From positions 23,624 to 87,623 of the forward strand of contig NZ_JACJOO010000080.1 in assembly GCF_014695575.1 (NCBI RefSeq): a stretch of 64,000 bases of DNA. Direction: 5' to 3'. Each line of letters starts with the position of its first letter. Position 1 is the stretch's first letter. The notes under the pieces are model-generated. The model saw nothing but the letters and a program-made list of their open reading frames with translations, had not been told where the DNA came from and made no database searches. Origin of the DNA: Leptolyngbya sp. FACHB-8. GTDB lineage: Bacteria; Cyanobacteriota; Cyanobacteriia; Elainellales; Elainellaceae. The position numbers were made by a program, and so were the translations under genes. Below are positions 47,921 through 57,482 of this stretch, one piece after another.

Positions 47921-47961
47921 CCCATATACCAAAAATAAAAATAGTTGCTGTAAGACAACAT
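47905..47961 (-). CDS. Distal aromatic leader peptide (18 residues)
   Basis: ATG at 47959-47961, TGA at 47905-47907. Product MLSYSNYFYFWYMGVHLG: 7 of 18 residues aromatic, with an unbroken YFYFWY run (4 Tyr, 2 Phe, 1 Trp in all). The codons after the run encode the antiterminator arm. No recognisable Shine-Dalgarno. Not related in sequence to the proximal leader outside the aromatic run, so the tandem is not a simple recent duplication. Confidence 0.8.
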   Translation of the reverse strand: MLSYSNYFYFWYMGVHLG

Positions 47962-48001
47962 AGTTGTGGTGCCGCTGTCTGGCTCTTCATTTCTGTTCCA
48001 A

Positions 48002-48030
48002 CGCTAACAGGGTCTTTAGAGAAGTGTCAA
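48002..48030 (-). promoter_or_regulatory. Candidate aroF promoter
   Basis: A perfect TTGACA (minus strand, 48025-48030) lies about 65 nt upstream of the distal leader ATG; the matching -10 near CTGTTAGC is weak. Position fits transcription of both leaders. Confidence 0.4.
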
Positions 48031-48060
48031 TACCCCCTGTTGGGTACTGGCCTCAAAATC

Positions 48061-48093
48061 AGACACCCGGTGTTTCTAAAACACCGGGTGTCT
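48061..48093 (-). terminator. Transaldolase terminator
   Basis: AGACACCCGGTGTT-TTAGA-AACACCGGGTGTCT stem (minus strand), about 28 bp past the tal stop, followed by TGATTTT. It separates tal from the aroF promoter. Confidence 0.8.
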
Positions 48094-48121
48094 TTGCCTC
48101 GACTATGTCAAAAAAAGCTCG

Positions 48122-49297
48122 TTAGGCTTGGGCTAAGAATGCTGCACCCAGGCCCGCAATTAATTCCTCAGAGGTGATTTTGCCGTCGTGGTTAATGTCG
48201 ATCGCATCAAACACGGCATCGGCTCCCATCCACTCTTCGCGAGTGATGAAGCCATCGCCATCCAGGTCGTAGGCTTTGAAGACATCCTCAGCGGCGTGGT
48301 TGATCACCTCTTCCCCTTCCAATCGGGCGAGGCGATCGGCCAGAAGTTTTTCCAGGGCTTCCAGCGCCTTCGTGAATCCGGTGATCCCTTCGTCCAACTT
48401 TTCGTTCGCCATTCTATCTTCGGCGTGCATGCGGTCGAAGGTCGCCTTGTCCATCGAGATTTTTTCGATAGGATAATCAGCGGCTTTGGCGGGATCAAGC
48501 TTACGGGGTAAGGAAGCTTCGGTGCCCTGGAGTTGCTCCAATAGTTTGGGGGAAATGGTCAGCAGGTCGCATCCGGTTAGTTCAATGATTTCGTCTACGT
48601 TACGGAAGCTGGCTCCCATCACTTCGGTGGTGTAGCCAAATTTTTTGTAGTAGTAATAGATTTTGGTGACAGACTGGACACCGGGATCTTCGTGGGGCTC
48701 GTAGTGTTCTATACCCGTATTGGCCTTGTACCAGTCGAGAATGCGACCGACGAAGGGAGAGATCAGCGTCACCCCGGCTTCGGCACAGGCGATCGCCTGG
48801 TGCAGCCCAAACAGTAACGTCAGATTGCAGTGAATCCCTTCTTTTTCGAGAATTTCGGCAGCACGGATACCTTCCCAAGTCGCGGCGATTTTGATGAGAA
48901 TGCGATCGCGTGTGATCCCTGCTGCTTCATACTCTGAGATCAGGTAGTGGGCCTTTTCTACGGTTGCCTCAGTGTCATAAGACAGACGGGCATCCACTTC
49001 GGTCGAAACGCGACCGGGGATGATGGCCAGGATTTTTTTCCCGAAGGAAACTGCCAGACGATCGAAGGCGGTCGCGAGAATATCGGACTCTGTTGCGCCA
49101 GGGCCTAGATCTTGCTTAGCCTGTTTCAGCGTGTCATCCACAATGGCCTGATATTCGGGCATTTGGGCGGCAGCCGTGATCAAGGAGGGGTTGGTGGTGG
49201 CGTCACGGGGAGTAAATTTTTCGATGGCCAGGATGTCTCCTGTATCCGCCACGACTACGGTAACCTCGCGCAATTGGTCTAACAAACTTTGAGCCAT
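48122..49297 (-). CDS. tal: Transaldolase with C-terminal EF-hand pair
   Basis: 391 residues. Class I transaldolase (1-325): [23 protein letters not shown], Schiff-base Lys in [50 protein letters not shown]. The C-terminal 60 residues hold two EF-hands, [12 protein letters not shown] and [12 protein letters not shown], a fusion known in cyanobacteria that suggests calcium sensing. It interconverts sedoheptulose-7-P plus glyceraldehyde-3-P with erythrose-4-P plus fructose-6-P. ATG at 49295-49297 follows GGGAG. It lies upstream of aroF, whose substrate is erythrose-4-P, but a terminator separates them. Confidence 0.95.
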   Translation of the reverse strand: MAQSLLDQLREVTVVVADTGDILAIEKFTPRDATTNPSLITAAAQMPEYQAIVDDTLKQAKQDLGPGATESDILATAFDRLAVSFGKKILAIIPGRVSTEVDARLSYDTEATVEKAHYLISEYEAAGITRDRILIKIAATWEGIRAAEILEKEGIHCNLTLLFGLHQAIACAEAGVTLISPFVGRILDWYKANTGIEHYEPHEDPGVQSVTKIYYYYKKFGYTTEVMGASFRNVDEIIELTGCDLLTISPKLLEQLQGTEASLPRKLDPAKAADYPIEKISMDKATFDRMHAEDRMANEKLDEGITGFTKALEALEKLLADRLARLEGEEVINHAAEDVFKAYDLDGDGFITREEWMGADAVFDAIDINHDGKITSEELIAGLGAAFLAQA

Positions 49298-49930
49298 AGT
49301 TTTCTCCCAAACGAATACATGCAAGCGAAAAGGGGATCAACCCTGTGGTGTGTTCTGGAACAAATCCAGCAGAAGTCTGTAATGAATGGTTCTCCGGGAT
49401 ACGACTCCAACCCTGCGAAACTTCCTTGCCAATCTTGGCCTTCAGCCTGATCCAATCACACCTAACGACAAAATCCGCGGATCTTAAACATCATTCCGGA
49501 TGATGGGTGGATCGCAGAAGCGATCCCAACCTCTGATATTCTGTCTCTGTTGAACGTCGTTGCCGTGGTATATTCCTCCGCCCGAGGTAAAAACTGGTTC
49601 AACAATCAGCAGTCATTAAACACCTGAGCCATCTCAATCCTAATCATTCCGCTCTTTTCTGTGCTGGATTTTGTGCCGCTAGTTTAGCTTGTGTTTCCAA
49701 CGTGTCTGCTTGTCGGGGAAGGAGGGCTTTGCACGCCCTCAACGACCAGTCATATGTCCAGGGCCTGCTTTAAGGTCCGTTGGGCGAATTGTTTTTGCAT
49801 GCACGCACACGAAACAACTTCTACAGACCCTGGAATGGCCTCTCAATCATGGCAGGGACAGAGAACATGGGTCTGGCCAGCTTAGAGCGTTTGTTAGGCT
49901 CACACTTCTCAACACCCTCCTCCCATAAAA
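49298..49930. other. Divergent intergenic region tal-amiC
   Basis: 633 bp with several overlapping short frames (60-86 codons around 49689-50040) that have mixed frames and no domain. I see no gene. A small inverted repeat CATTCCGGATGATGG occurs near 49490. Confidence 0.5.
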
Positions 49931-51709
49931 ATGAAGCAAATGGTTCGGTTGATACGTTTAGCGGGTTGTTTTGGTGCGCTGTTGCTGGCGACTCCGGCGA
50001 CGGCAACGGAGCTGGAATCCTGGCGGTTCAACGCACGTGATAATGCCATTACGTTTGTGACGGACGCCGCCGTGCGTCCCCGCGCTCAACTGATTTTTAA
50101 CCCGACACGCCTGGTCGTTGATTTGCCTGGGGTGCAGTTGCATGGGGCGCGTCTCCAACAGGAAGGCTCTGGCTCGATTCGTGAGATTCGCTGGGGCCAG
50201 TTGGATCCCAACACGGCTCGCCTGGTGGTTGAACTGGAGCCAGGGTATACCTTGAATCTTGAGCAAGTTCGGGTGGAGGGGCAATCCTCCACAGAATGGG
50301 TTGTTCAGATTCCCGAGCCAGAACTCGTACAGAGCGAAAGCAGGGAGTCTCAGCCTATTGAAACTCAACCCGCTCCTTCAGAAGCAAGCTCAACAGCTGT
50401 TTCGGAGCTGGAAGCCTTACAGGTAAATAATTACGGCTTCTACCTTCGCCTGTCGCGATCGGTACCCGCAGAGTTGCGGCGAGAGCGACGAGGCCGGCGC
50501 TATGTTCTCGAACTGCCCAACACGGTGTTGGCTGATAACCTGGAGCAGCCTCCCGAAGAACTGGAGCAGTTTGGTATTGAAGAACTGGAGCTAGAGGAGG
50601 AGAGTGATCCCCCGCTCGTCCGACTGACGTTAAATCTGAGTGAGGCGGCAGAGTGGCAGTTTAATGAAACGGCCGCAGGAGACGGCATACTACAACCGGG
50701 CCGAGCGAGGGCGCAAGCTCCAGAACCCACGCCTTCTCCCTCCTCCAGCCCTTCTCCAGAACCGTCGCCCGAATCAACGCCGGTTACAGAAAATCAAATT
50801 CAGGCCATTACCTTTGCCCCAGAACGCTCGGCTCTACAAATTCGGGCAGGTGGGCCCCTTACGTATGACGTGGAGCAGGATGGCGATCGCTACCGCATCC
50901 GCTTTCCCAACACGCGGATCGGAAGTCTGCCTCCCGTTGACCTGGCCGCCAGTAGCCGTCTTCTGCAGGTGGCGTGGGAGCAGGATGGTGAAGATGCTGT
51001 ACTGGATCTGGCGGTAGCCTCAGATATTCAGGTCGGGCTACCTGTGGAAGAGCGCACTGGATTCCGACAACGTGGTAGCAATCAGATCACGGTTCCCCTG
51101 GTTCGCCCCTTCTGGCAACCGAATCGAGAGTTGCCTCCGGTGTCGATGCCAGGTATCGGCGATCGCCAAACCACGGTCGTGCTCGACCCTGGCCATGGGG
51201 GACAAGACCCCGGTGCCGTGGGTATTCGTGGTCTGCGAGAGGTAGACATTAACAACGTAGTTGCTTCGCGTGTCCGGGATCTCTTGCAACAGGCGGGGGT
51301 GCGAGTGGTCATGACCCGCACTGACAACCGTACCCTGGAGCTGGAACAGCGAGTTCAGGCGGCAGAACGGGCTCGGGCTAATTTGTTCGTCAGCATTCAC
51401 TCGAATTCCATCAGTATGAGTCGTCCTGACGTGAACGGGATTGAAACCTTTCATACATCTGCTCAGGGGGGCGTTTTGGCGACTGACCTATTAAACAGTC
51501 TTTTGGAAGCGACAGGTTCTCCCAGTCGGGGTGTGAAGACAGCTCGGTTCTACGTTATTCGCAACACATCCATGCCCTCAGCTCTGGTCGAGATGGGTTT
51601 TGTGACGGGCGCAGAGGATTCACCTCGCCTGGCAACGGATGAGTATCGTGAGTTACTGGCACGGGCGATCGCCCGAGGCATCCTGCAATACATCCGCGAG
51701 AATCGCTAG
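49931..51709 (+). CDS. amiC: N-acetylmuramoyl-L-alanine amidase, AMIN-domain type
   Basis: 592 residues. Signal peptide (VRLIRLAGCFGALLLATPATA), AMIN domain 1 (about 28-125, ELESWRFNARDNAITFVTDAAV), AMIN domain 2 (about 155-240), a Pro/Ser/Glu linker, AMIN-like 3 (about 290-385) and an Amidase_3 domain (about 415-590) with zinc ligands in VVLDPGHGGQDPGA (His), LREVDINN (Glu) and SIHSNS (His) and catalytic Glu in ALVEMGFVTG. It cleaves the peptidoglycan stem peptide in the periplasm for daughter-cell or filament separation; in filamentous cyanobacteria AmiC also perforates the septum. Confidence 0.95.
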   Translation: MKQMVRLIRLAGCFGALLLATPATATELESWRFNARDNAITFVTDAAVRPRAQLIFNPTRLVVDLPGVQLHGARLQQEGSGSIREIRWGQLDPNTARLVVELEPGYTLNLEQVRVEGQSSTEWVVQIPEPELVQSESRESQPIETQPAPSEASSTAVSELEALQVNNYGFYLRLSRSVPAELRRERRGRRYVLELPNTVLADNLEQPPEELEQFGIEELELEEESDPPLVRLTLNLSEAAEWQFNETAAGDGILQPGRARAQAPEPTPSPSSSPSPEPSPESTPVTENQIQAITFAPERSALQIRAGGPLTYDVEQDGDRYRIRFPNTRIGSLPPVDLAASSRLLQVAWEQDGEDAVLDLAVASDIQVGLPVEERTGFRQRGSNQITVPLVRPFWQPNRELPPVSMPGIGDRQTTVVLDPGHGGQDPGAVGIRGLREVDINNVVASRVRDLLQQAGVRVVMTRTDNRTLELEQRVQAAERARANLFVSIHSNSISMSRPDVNGIETFHTSAQGGVLATDLLNSLLEATGSPSRGVKTARFYVIRNTSMPSALVEMGFVTGAEDSPRLATDEYRELLARAIARGILQYIRENR

Positions 51710-51721
51710 GAGTCCTGTTTC

Positions 51722-51797
51722 AAGCGTGTGGATGGAGGGTTGTAATGAAAGGGAAACAAAGTGCTCCTTTCACCACACCCCATCCACATGTCTAGAA
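51722..51797. repeat. Family D palindrome, copy 2 (imperfect)
   Basis: AGCGTGTGGATGGAGGGTTG...CACACCCCATCCACATGTCT arms, directly downstream of amiC. Confidence 0.7.
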
Positions 51798-52425
51798 CAC
51801 TATCCCCTAAGGGGGTGTGCACATAGAACAACCTGCGTGTTTTGAGAGATTAGTGGTTATATTACCAATCCCTTAAAACGAGAAGTTTATTAGAATCTAA
51901 TTTTTCATGTATCACTGATAGGTTGACTTTTGTCAGTTATCATTCTTCTTTTAATAAAAATTTTGTTCAAATAGTAGTTATTGATGAGTTAAGAAATATT
52001 GATAGATAAATTGAATGTGCTGTAATTTATATCTTTCTAATTTATTTCAGCTTTGTTTTAATATCTATCTTTTCTTGTCTCTAAATTTGTAATAAATCTC
52101 GGTGTAGAAGCGTTCCCGCTTTCAACTAATCTGCTGTCAGTTTATCTGATGTGGCGATCGCTCATAGTATTTCATATGCTCTTTCAAAAACGTAGAATCA
52201 TCTGGAGGTAAACCGTTCTTGAAATGGAAGTAAAGGAGTTGCTGTATGGGTTGGTGGAATGCTTCTGAAGTGGCGATCGCAGGTGGTGCAAAAAAATTAC
52301 AAGTGATTCAATGCTCTTTCCAGAATAAGGGTTGGAAGTTTCTGCGAGGCTTATCTCTCACAATTTAGCTTCTGTCAGATGGTAGTTGGAATACAGTGGT
52401 TTTGTGGCTAACCCGTCTGGTTCAT

Positions 52426-52504
52426 GTTTCAGTCCTGTAGATGGGATGTGGAGGAAGGAGCATGAAGTGCTCCTTCCTCCACATCCCATCTACAGGACTG
52501 AAAC
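52426..52504. repeat. Family D palindrome, copy 3 (perfect, 79 bp)
   Basis: GTTTCAGTCCTGTAGATGGG ATGTGGAGGAAGGAGCA and its exact complement around TGAAG. The longest perfect palindrome in the window. Confidence 0.9.
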
Positions 52505-52812
52505 AGAGTAATTTATTTTATGTTGCTTTTTTGAATGTGAGGAGCCTGTAAAATCAACGGTTTTAGGGGAACTATTCAGAGTATTGTTTGTTGAATTGGG
52601 ATAAAATCGTAAGCAGTGTTCCGCTTCAATGTAGGCTTACATTAACGTTTTTAATTTGAAATCCGCTTCAAACCCAGACTTTAATTCTGTTTCTAAACGC
52701 ATTTCAAAATCACCTGCCGATTAGGATCTGCTCTTCCCACCCCTTGACCTTTGTTGGTTAGCAGCGCCTTCTCTGCCGGTGCATCTCCATTCCAGTTCAG
52801 GGAGGTTGAAGC

Positions 52813-54888
52813 TTGACACTCAAGGCATTACCTGGCCAAAGTTTCCCCTTAGGGGCAACTGTTATGCCAGATGGCGTCAATTTCTGCATTTTTTCTAAAA
52901 GCGCTCAAGCTATTGAGCTGCTGTTGTTCGATCGCCCTGATCAAGCAAAACCCTCGCACATCATTTCACTGGATTCTCGCCACAATAAAAGCTTCCACTA
53001 CTGGCATGGGTTTGTACCCGGCCTGAAAGCGGGGCAAATTTATGGGTATCGCGTTCATGGTCCCTTTGACCCGGCCCAGGGCTACCGCTTTGACCCCAGC
53101 AAAGTCTTGCTTGATCCCTATGCCAAAGCGATTGTGAACGAGGAGTATTACGATCGCCGCGCCGCATCTCGCCCCGGTTACGACAACTGCGCCCAGGCGT
53201 TGAAAGGGGTAGTGGTCGATACCAGCACCTATGATTGGGAGGGCGATCGCCTTCTCCGTACCCCCTACACCCGCAGCATCATCTACGAAATGCATGTGGG
53301 AGGATTTACTCGCCATCCAAACTCCGGCTTGCCGGATGATAAACGGGGCACCTATGCCGGGTTAATTGAGAAAATCCCCTATCTGCAATCCCTTGGGGTG
53401 ACAGCCGTAGAGCTGTTGCCTGTGCACTTCTTTGATGCTCAGGATGCCCAGGATGGTCTGAAGAACTACTGGGGATATAGCACCATTAGCTTTTTTGCTC
53501 CTCACCGCGCTTATAGTGCCGATCGCAGCTATCTGGGGCCGGTGGATGAATTTCGGGACATGGTGAAAGCGTTGCACCGAGCCGGTATCGAAGTCATTCT
53601 GGATGTGGTATTTAATCACAGTGCTGAAGGGAATGAGAACGGCCCTACACTGTCATTTCGAGGATTAGAAAATTCCGCCTACTACATTTTGGAGAAGGAT
53701 CGCCAGTTCTACTCCAACTACAGCGGCTGCGGTAATGCGCTGCGCGCCAATCACCCCATTGTCAGCCAACTCATTCTCGACTCTCTGCGCTACTGGGTGT
53801 CAGAAATGCATGTGGATGGCTTTCGCTTTGACCTGGCCTCGGTACTGTGGCGCGATGATGTGGGGTTGCCCATTGAGCGATCGCCCATTCTCTGGACCAT
53901 TGAGATGGACCCGGTGTTGGCTCGCACCAAAATTATTGCGGAAGCCTGGGATGCGGCGGGTTTGTATCAGGTGGGCAAGTTTGTGGGAACGGGCGATCGC
54001 TTTGCTGAATGGAATGGCCCCTTCCGGGATGATATGCGCCGCTTTGTGAAAGGGGATGAAGGGGTTGCCAAACGCGTTGCCCATCGGCTGTTGGGTAGCC
54101 CTGACATTTACCCCCGAATGGACTACGACACCACCCGCAGCATCAACTTCGTCACCTGCCACGATGGTTTTACCATCAACGATGTGGTGTCCTACAACGA
54201 GAAACACAATGCCGCCAACCTGGAGGATAGTCGTGATGGCTCTAATGACAACCACAGTTGGAACTGTGGCGTCGAGGGGCCTAGTAAAGACCCCAGAATT
54301 GAACGCTTGCGCGATCGCCAAATCAAAAACCTGATTAGCCTTCTGTTTCTTTCTCAGGGCACACCAATGATGCTCATGGGGGACGAAGTCCGTCGAACTC
54401 AGCAGGGCAACAATAACGGTTACTGCCAGGACAGTGAGGTGAGCTGGTTTAACTGGGATGACGTGGAAAAACGGAGCGGGCTCCTCCGCTTCACCCGTGA
54501 ATTTATCCGGTTTGTGCAAGCCGTTCAACTGTTTCAGTTGGACCGGGTGCTCACTGGGTTTTCCTTCCAGGATGACCCCTTTGTAGTGTGGCACGGGGTT
54601 CATCTGGGCCAACCAGATTTGAATCCCAATTCCCATACCCTTGCTCTTACCCTTCAGCATCCTAAGAAGCAGGAGCATATTCACATCATGCTCAATGCCT
54701 ATTGGGAGTCGCTTTCGTTCGAATTGCCTCCCCTCGATGGCAGCGAATGCTGGCACCGCATCGTCGATACTTACCTGTCGCCTCCTGAGGATTTTTGTCC
54801 TCTGGAAACGGCTCCGGTATTTTCGGGCGATCGCTACACGGTTCAACCTCGCTCTGTAGCAGTCTTGATGGCGTTTGTTAGCCCCTAA
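52813..54888 (+). CDS. glgX: Glycogen debranching enzyme GlgX (isoamylase type)
   Basis: 691 residues. N-terminal CBM48 (FPLGATVMPDGVNFCIFSKSAQAIELLLFDRP) then a GH13 barrel: LGVTAVELLPVHFFD, DVVFNHSAEGNENGPTLSFRG, nucleophile in GFRFDLAS, acid Glu in IIAEAWDAAG, transition-state Asp in FVTCHDGFT, and GTPMMLMGDEVRRTQQGNNN. It cuts alpha-1,6 branches of glycogen during mobilisation. The start is TTG with GGGAGG 7 nt upstream, which supports this rare start; no in-frame ATG precedes the CBM. Confidence 0.95.
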   Translation: MTLKALPGQSFPLGATVMPDGVNFCIFSKSAQAIELLLFDRPDQAKPSHIISLDSRHNKSFHYWHGFVPGLKAGQIYGYRVHGPFDPAQGYRFDPSKVLLDPYAKAIVNEEYYDRRAASRPGYDNCAQALKGVVVDTSTYDWEGDRLLRTPYTRSIIYEMHVGGFTRHPNSGLPDDKRGTYAGLIEKIPYLQSLGVTAVELLPVHFFDAQDAQDGLKNYWGYSTISFFAPHRAYSADRSYLGPVDEFRDMVKALHRAGIEVILDVVFNHSAEGNENGPTLSFRGLENSAYYILEKDRQFYSNYSGCGNALRANHPIVSQLILDSLRYWVSEMHVDGFRFDLASVLWRDDVGLPIERSPILWTIEMDPVLARTKIIAEAWDAAGLYQVGKFVGTGDRFAEWNGPFRDDMRRFVKGDEGVAKRVAHRLLGSPDIYPRMDYDTTRSINFVTCHDGFTINDVVSYNEKHNAANLEDSRDGSNDNHSWNCGVEGPSKDPRIERLRDRQIKNLISLLFLSQGTPMMLMGDEVRRTQQGNNNGYCQDSEVSWFNWDDVEKRSGLLRFTREFIRFVQAVQLFQLDRVLTGFSFQDDPFVVWHGVHLGQPDLNPNSHTLALTLQHPKKQEHIHIMLNAYWESLSFELPPLDGSECWHRIVDTYLSPPEDFCPLETAPVFSGDRYTVQPRSVAVLMAFVSP

Positions 54889-54893
54889 CTCAA

Positions 54894-54933
54894 CGACCGT
54901 TTGATGAACCGAGCACGGCTTATCAAACGGTCG
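54894..54933 (+). terminator. Hairpin after glgX
   Basis: CGACCGTTTGAT...ATCAAACGGTCG stem beginning 5 bp after the glgX stop. Confidence 0.65.
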
Positions 54934-54966
54934 TCGTCCTGTTTCTAAAGGCGTAGTACCTGTTTT

Positions 54967-55010
54967 AAGGGTTGTTTTTTGTATGCGAAGCATACGAAAA
55001 AATAACCCTT
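54967..55010. repeat. Hairpin with GCGAAGC apex
   Basis: AAGGGTTGTTTTTTGTAT-GCGAAGC-ATACGAAAAAATAACCCTT, one to two mismatches in the stem. Confidence 0.8.
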
Positions 55011-55425
55011 CCCGCAAGCTTTAAAACGTATCGTTTGGTAAGAACGGCGGTATGGGGTGAAAAATACCCTACACCGCCATTCGTGAGCATTTAGAGCGAG
55101 GCAGCGCTTCAGAAATGAGTATGTTAAAGTTTGCCTAATTGTTGGGCTTTCCTTTCATAAAAACTATTCATCTCCTTTCAGCAATTTTACGGAGGAGTGA
55201 GCTATTTCTCTCTCGTAAGGAGGGTGACGTTGAGAAAACAACGTATCTAAGGGGCGTCTTGATGCTCTCTTTGCAGAAAGTCTACGTATACTTACGTCTT
55301 CTTCATCGGGAATTTATAGAGGTCTTGCTATTCTCCTACCAGACCCCTAGAGCAAAAGCTTCTGCTTTTGATTCGAGTTTAAGAAGTTACGTTTGCCAAT
55401 TCCGAACTTCGAGGGAGGTTGTTCA

Positions 55426-56199
55426 ATGAAAGCCGTCATCCTTGCAGGTGGGCTGGGTACACGCATTAGTGAAGAGACCAGCATACGACCTAAGCCTATG
55501 GTCGAAATTGGGGGTCAACCCATTCTCTGGCACATCATGAAGATTTACTCGGCTTACGGGATAAACGACTTCATTGTTTGCTGTGGCTACAAAGGGCATG
55601 TCATCAAGGAGTACTTCGCCAACTACTTTCTTCGCATGTCAGATGTCACCATTGATATGCGCTTCAACCAGGTAAATATTCACACGGGCTATGCAGAGCC
55701 CTGGCGTGTCACTCTGGTGGATACCGGAGCTGAGACGATGACCGGTGGACGTCTCAAGCGCGTTCGAGAACACATTGGCTCAGAAACCTTCTGTTTCACC
55801 TATGGCGATGGTGTGAGCAACGTCAATATTGGTGAGCTCATTGCTTTTCATAAAGCTCAGGGTACGCTGGCAACCCTCACTGCCGTGCAACCCCCCGGGC
55901 GTTTTGGAGCCATTATGTTGGGCTCTGAGCAAACCAAAATTACCTCATTCCACGAAAAGCCAGAGGGAGATGGGGCCTGGATCAACGGTGGCTACTTTGT
56001 CGTTGAACCGGAAGTGATTGATTACATCGATGGAGACAGCACGGTTTGGGAACAGGCCCCGCTGGAAAAACTTGCCCATATGGAACAGCTATCTGCATAT
56101 AAGCACAATGGTTTTTGGCAACCCATGGATACGCTACGAGATAAAAATTACCTTGAGGGTCTGTGGGAATCTGGCAAGGCCCCATGGAAGGTTTGGTAA
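55426..56199 (+). CDS. rfbF: Glucose-1-phosphate cytidylyltransferase
   Basis: 257 residues. Nucleotidyltransferase motif [39 protein letters not shown], then [24 protein letters not shown] and [17 protein letters not shown], typical of RfbF/AscA. It makes CDP-glucose, the entry to CDP-3,6-dideoxy and branched sugars of surface polysaccharide. GGAGG 7 nt before the ATG. It heads a same-strand run of five genes; a CDP-glucose 4,6-dehydratase (rfbG) is not among them. Confidence 0.94.
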   Translation: MKAVILAGGLGTRISEETSIRPKPMVEIGGQPILWHIMKIYSAYGINDFIVCCGYKGHVIKEYFANYFLRMSDVTIDMRFNQVNIHTGYAEPWRVTLVDTGAETMTGGRLKRVREHIGSETFCFTYGDGVSNVNIGELIAFHKAQGTLATLTAVQPPGRFGAIMLGSEQTKITSFHEKPEGDGAWINGGYFVVEPEVIDYIDGDSTVWEQAPLEKLAHMEQLSAYKHNGFWQPMDTLRDKNYLEGLWESGKAPWKVW

Positions 56200-56259
56200 A
56201 CGCTTGAGCTGACGACGCCATCCATCCATTTATACAAACCAATTGATAGGGAAGACGGC

Positions 56260-57474
56260 ATGTACGATTACGCAATTATCGGGGGAGGAATTGTCGGCCT
56301 CTCAACAGGAATGGCGTTGGGCAAACGCTATCCAGATGCCACGATTCTGGTTCTAGAAAAGGAGAGCCAGTGGGCCTTCCATCAGACGGGTAATAATAGC
56401 GGCGTCATTCACTCAGGCGTTTACTATAAGCCGGGTAGCTTTAAGGCAAAATTTTGCCGAGATGGTGCTGAGTCCATGGTGAACTTTTGCCAGGAGCATG
56501 GCCTGCCCTATGAGGTGTGTGGCAAGGTTATTGTTGCGACCGAAGAAAAGGAACTGCCTCTCTTGGAAAACCTCTACCAGCGGGGTTTAGAGAACGGCAT
56601 TAAAGTTGCCCGTATCACCGCTGAGGAGGTTAAGGAGATTGAACCCCATGTCAACTGTTTGGCTGGGATTCGGGTCTTTTCTACAGGAATTGCCGACTAC
56701 AAGCAGGTTTGCCTGAAGTACGCCGAACTGATTCAGCAGCAAGGCGGTGAACTACGGCTCAACACCAAAGTTCTGAAAATTGTTGACGTTCCTGAAGGTA
56801 AGGTTTTAGAGACGACCCAGGGCACGTTTGAGGCCCAGACGGTGATTAACTGCGCGGGGTTGTATAGCGATCGCATCGCTAAATTAGGGGGTGTTGACCC
56901 TCAGTCCAAAATCGTGCCATTTCGCGGTGAATATTACGAGTTAGTGCCCGAAAAGCGCTATCTAGTCAACACGTTGATTTATCCAGTTCCGAATCCAGCG
57001 TTTCCGTTCTTGGGCGTTCATTTCACCAAGATGATCGATGGCAGCGTTCATGCGGGGCCGAATGCAGTTCTCAGCTTGAAGCGCGAGGGTTACAAGAAGA
57101 CCGATTTTGACCTCCGCGATTTTGCCGAAGTGATGACCTATCCGGCTTTCTGGAAACTGGCTTCCAAGTATGCCGACGAAGGCATCAAAGAAATGGTGCG
57201 CTCCTTTAGTAAGGCGGTTTTCGTACAAAGTCTCCAGCGCCTCATTCCCGAGGTGCAAATGGAGGATGTGGTTCCTACTCACGCGGGGGTAAGAGCCCAA
57301 GCCCTGATGGATAATGGCCAGCTCGTTGATGATTTCCTGATTGTTCGGGGTGAAAATTCCATTCACGTTTGTAATGCCCCGTCTCCTGCTGCTACCTCTT
57401 CCATCGAAATTGGAAAAGCTGTAGCTGAGCAGGCTCCGGCTCCCCGCACCAAGCAAGTCCAACTTAGCAGATAG
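56260..57474 (+). CDS. lhgO: FAD-dependent L-2-hydroxyglutarate oxidase-like protein
   Basis: 404 residues of the DAO/LhgO family. FAD motif YDYAIIGGGIVGLSTGMALGKRYP, TGNNSGVIHSGVYYKPGSFKAKFC, INCAGLYSDRIAKLGG, PFRGEYYEL, VHAGPNAVLSLKREGY, and C-terminal FAD contact NAPSPAATSSIEIG. In E. coli LhgO oxidises L-2-hydroxyglutarate to 2-oxoglutarate. Here it sits between rfbF and an SDR gene, 60 and 8 bp apart, so a sugar- or hydroxyacid-related substrate in this operon is plausible and needs testing. Confidence 0.88.
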   Translation: MYDYAIIGGGIVGLSTGMALGKRYPDATILVLEKESQWAFHQTGNNSGVIHSGVYYKPGSFKAKFCRDGAESMVNFCQEHGLPYEVCGKVIVATEEKELPLLENLYQRGLENGIKVARITAEEVKEIEPHVNCLAGIRVFSTGIADYKQVCLKYAELIQQQGGELRLNTKVLKIVDVPEGKVLETTQGTFEAQTVINCAGLYSDRIAKLGGVDPQSKIVPFRGEYYELVPEKRYLVNTLIYPVPNPAFPFLGVHFTKMIDGSVHAGPNAVLSLKREGYKKTDFDLRDFAEVMTYPAFWKLASKYADEGIKEMVRSFSKAVFVQSLQRLIPEVQMEDVVPTHAGVRAQALMDNGQLVDDFLIVRGENSIHVCNAPSPAATSSIEIGKAVAEQAPAPRTKQVQLSR

Positions 57475-57482
57475 GAAAATCC

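Larger units (their letters stand above)
51710..52812. other. Long non-coding stretch amiC-glgX
   Basis: 1103 bp. Two family D palindromes (51722-51797 and 52426-52504) frame a very AT-rich core at 51830-52130 with no frame of use. The last 300 bp upstream of glgX have mixed composition and a GGGAGG before the TTG start. Could hold a small RNA or a degraded insertion. Confidence 0.5.
54889..55425. other. Intergenic region upstream of sugar operon
   Basis: 537 bp. A glgX terminator-like hairpin (54894-54933), a second hairpin (54967-55010), a further imperfect one near 55043-55080 (GGCGGTATGGGGT...ACACCGCC), then about 300 bp of presumed promoter/leader. No gene. Confidence 0.5.

Noticed and set aside
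49689..49928. Short ORFs between tal and amiC
   Set aside because: Three overlapping frames of 60-86 codons without conserved features; no ribosome binding site.
53800..55017. 405-codon minus-strand frame opposite glgX
   Set aside because: Opposite a complete GH13 enzyme; no recognisable motif, and it runs into the intergenic hairpins.
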